Shown here: in pieces, positions 15,612 through 18,815 of the stretch
Layout: each line of letters starts with the position of its first letter
How positions within the stretch are numbered: position 1 is the stretch's first letter
From: JBKEDC01 sp047975205
GTDB taxonomy: Bacteria; Bacteroidota; Bacteroidia; Bacteroidales; Prolixibacteraceae
Reading direction: 5' to 3'
Assembly: GCA_047975205.1 (NCBI GenBank)
Contig: JBKEDC010000046.1
Span: 1 to 18,815 of the forward strand
Length of the DNA stretch: 18,815 bases
Position numbers and translations under genes: made by a program
The notes under the pieces: model-generated
Database searches by the model: none
The model's input: the letters and a program-made list of their open reading frames with translations, nothing else
What the model was told of the DNA's origin: nothing

Positions 15612-16362
15612 TACTTATCCTCCCGTCTAATTTTCCCGATAAAGTTCTGCCGGCTGCATGCTCAGATCGCATATAATCAATAAAACTATCTCGAACTTTA
15701 AATCCGCTATCTATACGTTTCTTTGGGTTTGCGAACATGGTCATATTATCGCCGCCATTAGCAATATAATCGCTAGTCACTATCCAATAATATTTATTTT
15801 TATCAACCGACTGTCCATTGATCTCAAATGCACCCACGTTGCCATCTTTAGTAATTGTCATGCGCATACCCGACACACAGTCACCTCCTCGATGCGCTGT
15901 TATTTGCGCAAACTTCATCATATTTTCACCACTCACCAATATATAGACAATTTGGTTCTCGAATGGAAATATTTCATATAGTTTTCCTAGACTTACCTTT
16001 CCTTTCGGCAGATTCGCCCGCAACGAGAAAAAATTAATATAGGCAATATCCGGATATGGATTCCCATCTAATTGAGCTCCCATTTGGCGACAATTTTCTA
16101 AAAACATATCTGCTACACAATTAGTCATCTCGCTTTCAGGCAGCTTTCTTACCATTTCGGCATCCGACATGATAATTGTTTCCCCCATCACTTCGTCTAA
16201 TTGCTCTTTATATGGCTGAATAAATTTAACTAAGGAAGAATCAGTTGTTTGTTGACTTTGGTCATTTCCTAATGACCGGGCTTTGAAATCACTGACGACA
16301 AGATTGGATTTACAACTCGATATAGCTAACAACACTATAATCGACAGAAGTGCTTTTCGCAT
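15601..16362 (-). CDS. 5'-nucleotidase C-terminal-domain lipoprotein (other half of the split enzyme)
   Basis: The 253-residue lipoprotein has signal peptide LLAISS-C17 (lipobox). The rest matches the 5'-nucleotidase C-terminal domain: ESEMTNCVADMFLENC (usual E-x-x-L-G-N-L-x-A-D), DIAYINFFSLRANLPKG (usual N-x-GG-x-R-x-x-l-x-x-G), LYEIFPFENQIVYILVSG, and YWIVTSDYIANGGDNMTMF (usual GGDGY). In one-chain enzymes this domain binds the nucleoside. The N-x-GG-x-R stretch is NFFSLRA here, so binding may differ, but this is an alignment by eye. It is anchored by a lipid, whereas the catalytic partner, encoded downstream and overlapping by 11 bases, has a Tat signal. Gene order (C-domain first) is the reverse of domain order in the fused enzyme. 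Confidence 0.85.
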   Translation of the reverse strand: MRKALLSIIVLLAISSCKSNLVVSDFKARSLGNDQSQQTTDSSLVKFIQPYKEQLDEVMGETIIMSDAEMVRKLPESEMTNCVADMFLENCRQMGAQLDGNPYPDIAYINFFSLRANLPKGKVSLGKLYEIFPFENQIVYILVSGENMMKFAQITAHRGGDCVSGMRMTITKDGNVGAFEINGQSVDKNKYYWIVTSDYIANGGDNMTMFANPKKRIDSGFKVRDSFIDYMRSEHAAGRTLSGKLDGRISNEQ

Positions 16363-16385
16363 GACTTAGATATTTAAACTTTGGG

Positions 16386-16393
16386 CAAAGATG
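16386..16393 (-). promoter_or_regulatory. weak -7-like box for the split 5'-nucleotidase operon
   Basis: On the minus strand CATCTTTG differs from TAnnTTTG at the first base. It lies 23 bases before the ATG at 16362. No clear -33 TTG is found at 19-21 bases. It shares the 203-base divergent gap with the LysM-amidase promoter. Confidence 0.3.
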
Positions 16394-16512
16394 AGATAAT
16401 TATGCTACATAATCCCAGAATAACAGAACTTTTTGCGTCCTTTCTTCACAACCTGCGAAAGCGATATTATCCTCCTAAATAGCTCGAAATTTAAAAATTC
16501 AATCATTTTCAT

Positions 16513-16520
16513 TACTTTCG
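16513..16520 (+). promoter_or_regulatory. -7-like box for the LysM-amidase gene
   Basis: TACTTTCG fits TAnnTTTG with one mismatch (C for T). It lies 45 bases before the ATG at 16566, a reasonable leader length. The -33 region near 16490-16493 is T-rich without a clear TTG. Confidence 0.4.
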
Positions 16521-16565
16521 CCTGAGGTTTAAGATTAACATATATACTCCCAGACATTAGCAATA

Positions 16566-18080
16566 ATGAAAAACTTTGCCATCACTTTACTTTCGCTGAT
16601 TTTGCTAAATGTTAGTGTTCTTGCTCAAGAACATCCCACTTTCGTTGCTAAAAATGGAGATACCATTTATTCTATTCTCCGAAAAAACAAACTTTCGCCA
16701 AGTAAATATGTAGCTGAATTTAAGGAACTAAACAAAGGCAAGCTGAGTAAAAACGGCGGACTTCTTATCGGAGTAAAATACAAAATTCCAATAATTGATA
16801 GTGCTCCAATTGATTCCAAAGTTAAAACAAAGACTACCATTGATTCCGACACCACATCGCATTCTTCAACAAAACACCAAACAGTAGTGGCAAAAAATGG
16901 TGACGGCATTTCTATTATTCTTAATAGATATGGACTTTCTTCCGATAAATATACCGCAGAATTTATCGAACTGAACAAATCAAATATCGGCAAAAACAAT
17001 AGTCTTTATATTGGCAAAACTTACAAACTTCCGCTTGATGCCAAAGTTTTAGAAGAAGATACAGACCAACATTTGCCTAAAAAACTAACAACACAGCACA
17101 CTACCAAACACCAAACCGTTGTAGCTAAGAATGGTGATGCCATCTCTATTATATTAAGTCGAAACGGATTGGCACCAAGCAAATATACACAAGCATTCAT
17201 TGCACTGAACAAAGATAATATCGGTTCTAATCATGAAATTTATGCCGGACGAACATACAAGCTACCTCTCCGTGGAGGAGAACAAGCAGCTTCTTCTGAT
17301 TCCGATGAAAAGGCGAGTCCGAACAAAGTTGTTAAAAAACTCAGCAATCCATTATATGGCTCTGCTTATCAGCACTTCAATCAAATAAGCACGAAGCTTA
17401 ACGGAGCTATTTACTACTTAATTAGCGGTCATGCAGGACCCGACCCCGGTGCTCATGGTTATTATAATGGCAAAACCATTTACGAAGACGAATATGCTTA
17501 TGACGTAACTTTACGTCTTTCTCGTGAGTTGGAATCGCATGGCGCAAAAGTTTATATGATTGTTCGCGATAGAAATGATGGTATTCGTGATGATGTCTAT
17601 TTAAAAGCCGATAAGGACGAAAGATGTTATCCCAATCAAAGCATTCCACTAAATCAAGTAAGGCGTCTTAATCAACGTTCGGAAGCCGTCAACAAGCTTT
17701 ACAAAAAGAATAAGGGAAGTTATCAACGCTGTATTATTACCCACATTGACTCACGAGGGAAACACACACCTATTGATGCTTTCTTCTATTACGACGAACG
17801 AAGCAGTGGCGGCAAAAAGTTAGCACACAATTTATATAACACTTTAAACAGCAAATACCGTAATCGTGCAAATCCCAGAGCGTATCATGGCACAGTTTCA
17901 ACCCGAAGTTTATACGTACTGCGCAATACACTTCCTATAGCTGCTTTTATTGAGTTGGGAAACATTAATTATTATCGAGATATTCAACGCATCGTACTCA
18001 AAGATAATCGGCAAGCATTAGCTAATTGGTTATGCGAGGGACTGATTATCGACTACCGACAAAACAAATCAAATAAATAA
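16566..18080 (+). CDS. exported N-acetylmuramoyl-L-alanine amidase with three LysM-like repeats
   Basis: The 504-residue protein begins with a signal peptide (about 1-20, VLA-Q). Three LysM-like repeats lie at about 23-76, 104-157 and 182-235, each starting VAKNGD and ending in a YK-[IL]-P type motif; repeats 2 and 3 are about 70% identical by eye. They are joined by Ser/Thr/Lys-rich linkers. The C-terminal amidase_3 domain (about 280-500) has the zinc ligands H289 (SGHAGPDPGA), probably E309 (EDEYAYD) and H393 (ITHIDS), with catalytic E463 (IELGNI). It should bind peptidoglycan glycan by LysM and cleave the stem peptide from MurNAc, in daughter-cell separation or wall turnover. It stands alone, divergent from the split-nucleotidase operon. 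There is no type IX secretion C-terminal domain, so it probably stays in the periplasm. Confidence 0.92.
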   Translation: MKNFAITLLSLILLNVSVLAQEHPTFVAKNGDTIYSILRKNKLSPSKYVAEFKELNKGKLSKNGGLLIGVKYKIPIIDSAPIDSKVKTKTTIDSDTTSHSSTKHQTVVAKNGDGISIILNRYGLSSDKYTAEFIELNKSNIGKNNSLYIGKTYKLPLDAKVLEEDTDQHLPKKLTTQHTTKHQTVVAKNGDAISIILSRNGLAPSKYTQAFIALNKDNIGSNHEIYAGRTYKLPLRGGEQAASSDSDEKASPNKVVKKLSNPLYGSAYQHFNQISTKLNGAIYYLISGHAGPDPGAHGYYNGKTIYEDEYAYDVTLRLSRELESHGAKVYMIVRDRNDGIRDDVYLKADKDERCYPNQSIPLNQVRRLNQRSEAVNKLYKKNKGSYQRCIITHIDSRGKHTPIDAFFYYDERSSGGKKLAHNLYNTLNSKYRNRANPRAYHGTVSTRSLYVLRNTLPIAAFIELGNINYYRDIQRIVLKDNRQALANWLCEGLIIDYRQNKSNK

Positions 18081-18081
18081 C

Positions 18082-18104
18082 AGTACTTTCAAACTAGTAT
18101 TTTT
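18082..18104 (+). terminator. weak possible terminator after the amidase gene
   Basis: AGTACT (18082-18087) can pair with AGTATT (18096-18101) with one G-T pair around an 8-base loop, running into a short T-run to 18104. It starts two bases after the stop codon. The stem is short and AT-rich, so this is only a candidate. Confidence 0.3.
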
Positions 18105-18583
18105 ATCCTGCTATTAACAAGTGTGTAAACGAAATCTATTCTTAATAGGCTTGCAACACATATTTCACCATTCTTATCTGATAGTCTCACGCTAATGAAT
18201 AGCAAATTTCAAATAGTCGGAAGTTTCTTTCAATTCACTGTCTGAGGATATTTGAGGATTAACATGGAAAGCCTTAGTCGCATTTCAATGCTACCAAATC
18301 GTTATTATCAATTCTATTTTCCTGTTTTGCGGCTGTAACCTCAAACCTGTTTTTCGAAGTTCTTGTAACTATCCCATTTATCATAAATCCTGAATTTCAT
18401 CCTCAATCGATGCTTAACAAGTATCAAATTTTAAGATTCCAACCGGATTTGAAAATCCAATTTCATCATATATCCTATAACTAAATAATACTGATGGATC
18501 ATCATTTCCCACAATGGACAACACTATAAATAACACTACTTAACATTAAGATTTTACTCAAAAAATACAATTTACACATATTT

Positions 18584-18602
18584 TTTTTGTTGAAAACAAA
18601 AA
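18584..18602. repeat. 8-bp inverted repeat in the efflux-gene promoter region
   Basis: TTTTTGTT (18584-18591) and AACAAAAA (18595-18602) are perfect inverted copies around GAA. The repeat covers the proposed -33 element, so a repressor site is conceivable, but the sequence is low in complexity. Confidence 0.35.
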
Positions 18603-18616
18603 GTAGCTTATATTAC
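18586..18616 (+). promoter_or_regulatory. possible promoter of the efflux adaptor gene
   Basis: A -33 TTTG (18586-18589), 19 bases of spacing and a -7 TATATTAC (18609-18616) resemble the Bacteroidetes pattern; the -7 box has two mismatches to TAnnTTTG. Transcription would begin about 25 bases before the ATG at 18646. Confidence 0.4.
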
Positions 18617-18645
18617 GTTACAAACTATTAGTAAAACAAAATAAA

Positions 18646-18815
18646 ATGAATAACACGACCTTATTGAAATGTGCTAATTTATTTATAATTATGGCACTAA
18701 GCTCTTGTTTAGCCTGCTCATCTCAGAAAAAAAACTCCCAATCTCCAAACAACATTAAGGTTATCGAAGTGATGCAGGAAGACATTGTTGAAAATGTCGA
18801 TTTTGTTGGAGAGGT
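18646..18815 (+). CDS. RND-efflux periplasmic adaptor (membrane fusion) lipoprotein, 3' end outside window
   Basis: Only 56 codons are visible, from ATG 18646 to the right edge. The N-terminus MNNTTLLKCANLFIIMALSS is followed by C21-L-A-C24: a hydrophobic signal with a lipobox at C21 (LSSC) or, less likely, C24 (CLAC), then a Ser/Gln/Lys/Asn-rich linker. The next segment, IKVIEVMQEDIVENVDFVGE, fits the first beta strand of AcrA/MexA-type adaptors (typically V-x-V-x-x-V-x-x-x-D-[IV]-x-x-x-x-x-x-x-G). Such proteins bridge an inner-membrane RND pump and an outer-membrane channel. By analogy an RND pump and a TolC-like gene would follow outside the window. The call rests on a short N-terminal piece, so it is only moderately sure. 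Confidence 0.65.
   Translation, partial: MNNTTLLKCANLFIIMALSSCLACSSQKKNSQSPNNIKVIEVMQEDIVENVDFVGE

Larger units (their letters stand above)
18105..18645. other. gene-free stretch before the efflux adaptor gene (whole gap 18081-18645)
   Basis: The 565 bases hold no credible gene; the longest plus-strand candidate I noticed is 22 codons (18264). The stretch is AT-rich. I can point to only a possible promoter and an 8-bp inverted repeat at its right end, listed separately, and a small GGATT/AATCC palindrome near 18443-18456. It may be a long regulatory leader or a decayed gene; nothing in the sequence decides this. Confidence 0.5.

Noticed and set aside
18264..18332. 22-codon plus-strand frame starting MESLSRISML in the right-hand gap
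   Set aside because: Too short, no homology I recognise and no upstream signal.
18443..18456. GGATT-tgaa-AATCC palindrome
   Set aside because: Five pairs, no T-run, no promoter context; expected by chance in AT-rich DNA.

Overview
The window looks like a low-GC chromosomal segment from a member of the Bacteroidetes, most likely order Bacteroidales. Pointers are a GldJ-type SUMF1-fold lipoprotein next to murF, a DUF4271 membrane protein next to a HemD-like protein and rnpA, Bacteroidetes-style promoter elements (TAnnTTTG -7 boxes), weak or absent Shine-Dalgarno sequences, and several lipobox signal peptides. Most of it is housekeeping DNA. I see no integrase, transposase, phage gene, CRISPR array, tRNA or rRNA.

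Left part (1-1711): the 3' end of a gene for a metzincin-like zinc protease, closed by a clear intrinsic terminator. A 448-base gene-free stretch follows and holds a degenerate tandem array with a 42-base period. Then, on the minus strand, comes a small secreted or membrane protein that lies just behind polA and was probably co-transcribed with it. PolA (922 residues) has all its polymerase and 5'-nuclease motifs, but two of the four metal-binding carboxylates of the 3'-5' proofreading site are replaced.

Middle (4638-10255, plus strand): a DUF4271 membrane protein and a HemD-like protein form a pair that ends in a strong terminator. A tight five-gene run follows: rnpA, an exported thioredoxin, a YgjP-like metallopeptidase, a dGTPase-like dNTP triphosphohydrolase and an exported endonuclease/exonuclease/phosphatase-family protein. 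Gaps are 5 to 17 bases, with one 1-base overlap.

Right-middle (10384-16362, minus strand): reading in the direction of transcription, there is a two-gene split 5'-nucleotidase (C-terminal-domain lipoprotein, then a Tat-signal metallophosphatase), then gldJ with its own promoter and a perfect 13-bp terminator hairpin, then murF and a CCA-adding enzyme. GldJ ties the segment to the type IX secretion / gliding machinery, and MurF to peptidoglycan precursor synthesis.

Right end (16566-18815, plus strand): an exported amidase with three LysM-like repeats that should cleave peptidoglycan, a 565-base gene-free stretch, and the first 56 codons of what looks like an RND-efflux periplasmic adaptor lipoprotein.

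No clearly new multi-gene system is visible. The points most worth checking are the 42-base degenerate array, the apparently exonuclease-deficient PolA, and promoter-like -7 boxes that sit almost on start codons.
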